From: an uncultured Clostridia bacterium
Lineage (GTDB): Bacteria; Bacillota; Clostridia; Christensenellales; Aristaeellaceae
Assembly: GCA_947600345.1 (NCBI GenBank)
Contig: CANQGC010000214.1
Coordinates: 1-5,113, forward strand
Direction: 5' to 3'
DNA length: 5,113 nucleotides
The notes under the pieces were generated by a model, which ran no database searches, was not told the DNA's origin, and was given only the letters and a program-made list of their open reading frames with translations. How positions within the stretch are numbered: position 1 is the first letter of the stretch; each line of letters begins with the position of its first letter. Position numbers and translations under genes: made by a program. Shown piece by piece: positions 5,105-5,113 of the stretch.

Positions 5105-5113
5105 CATCGGCGG

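Overview
The window looks like a chromosomal segment of a GC-rich, low-copy-repeat Firmicute, probably an anaerobic gut-type Clostridia. This is inferred from three things. The Shine-Dalgarno sequences are strong (GGAGG, AGGAGG). The promoters are AT-rich sigma-A type, set between GC-rich genes. The gene products are an ATP-type PEP carboxykinase and secreted bacterial SH3 proteins. No marker gene fixes the species. There are five protein genes, no RNA gene, no mobile element and no CRISPR array.

Layout: (1) 1-1451, minus strand: pckA, ATP-dependent phosphoenolpyruvate carboxykinase, cut by the window edge so that about the last 50 residues are missing. It has its own TTGACT-17-TATCAT promoter, with an inverted repeat flanking the -35 box. 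(2) 1703-2386, minus: a secreted protein with three SH3b repeats, a near-consensus promoter (TTGACA-17-TATGAT) and a GC-rich hairpin after the stop. (3) 2581-3081, minus: a secreted paralogue with two SH3b repeats, also followed by hairpins. (4) 3183-3539, minus: a small, charged, helical protein resembling LEA proteins, with promoter TTGCAC-17-TATAAT. It lies upstream of (3), with a terminator-like hairpin between them; (3) has no obvious promoter of its own and may be read through from (4). (5) 3690-4979, plus: a tandem two-domain class II aldolase/adducin protein, divergent from (4). It is followed at 4981-5104 by six stem-loops in a row, ending in a 12-bp hairpin.

The genes do not form one pathway. 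pckA is central carbon metabolism (oxaloacetate/PEP). The aldolase-like protein probably acts on a phosphorylated sugar or a related substrate, but nothing nearby indicates which. The two SH3b proteins are exported and probably bind cell wall or another extracellular ligand. The LEA-like protein is likely cytosolic.

The observations most worth a second look are: the aldolase, whose C-terminal copy has lost the catalytic Glu and two of three zinc-ligand His; the pair of cysteines kept at a fixed spacing in all five SH3b repeats; the 36-bp exact DNA repeat showing recent SH3b duplication; and the six-hairpin cluster. I see no clear evidence of a novel multi-gene system here.
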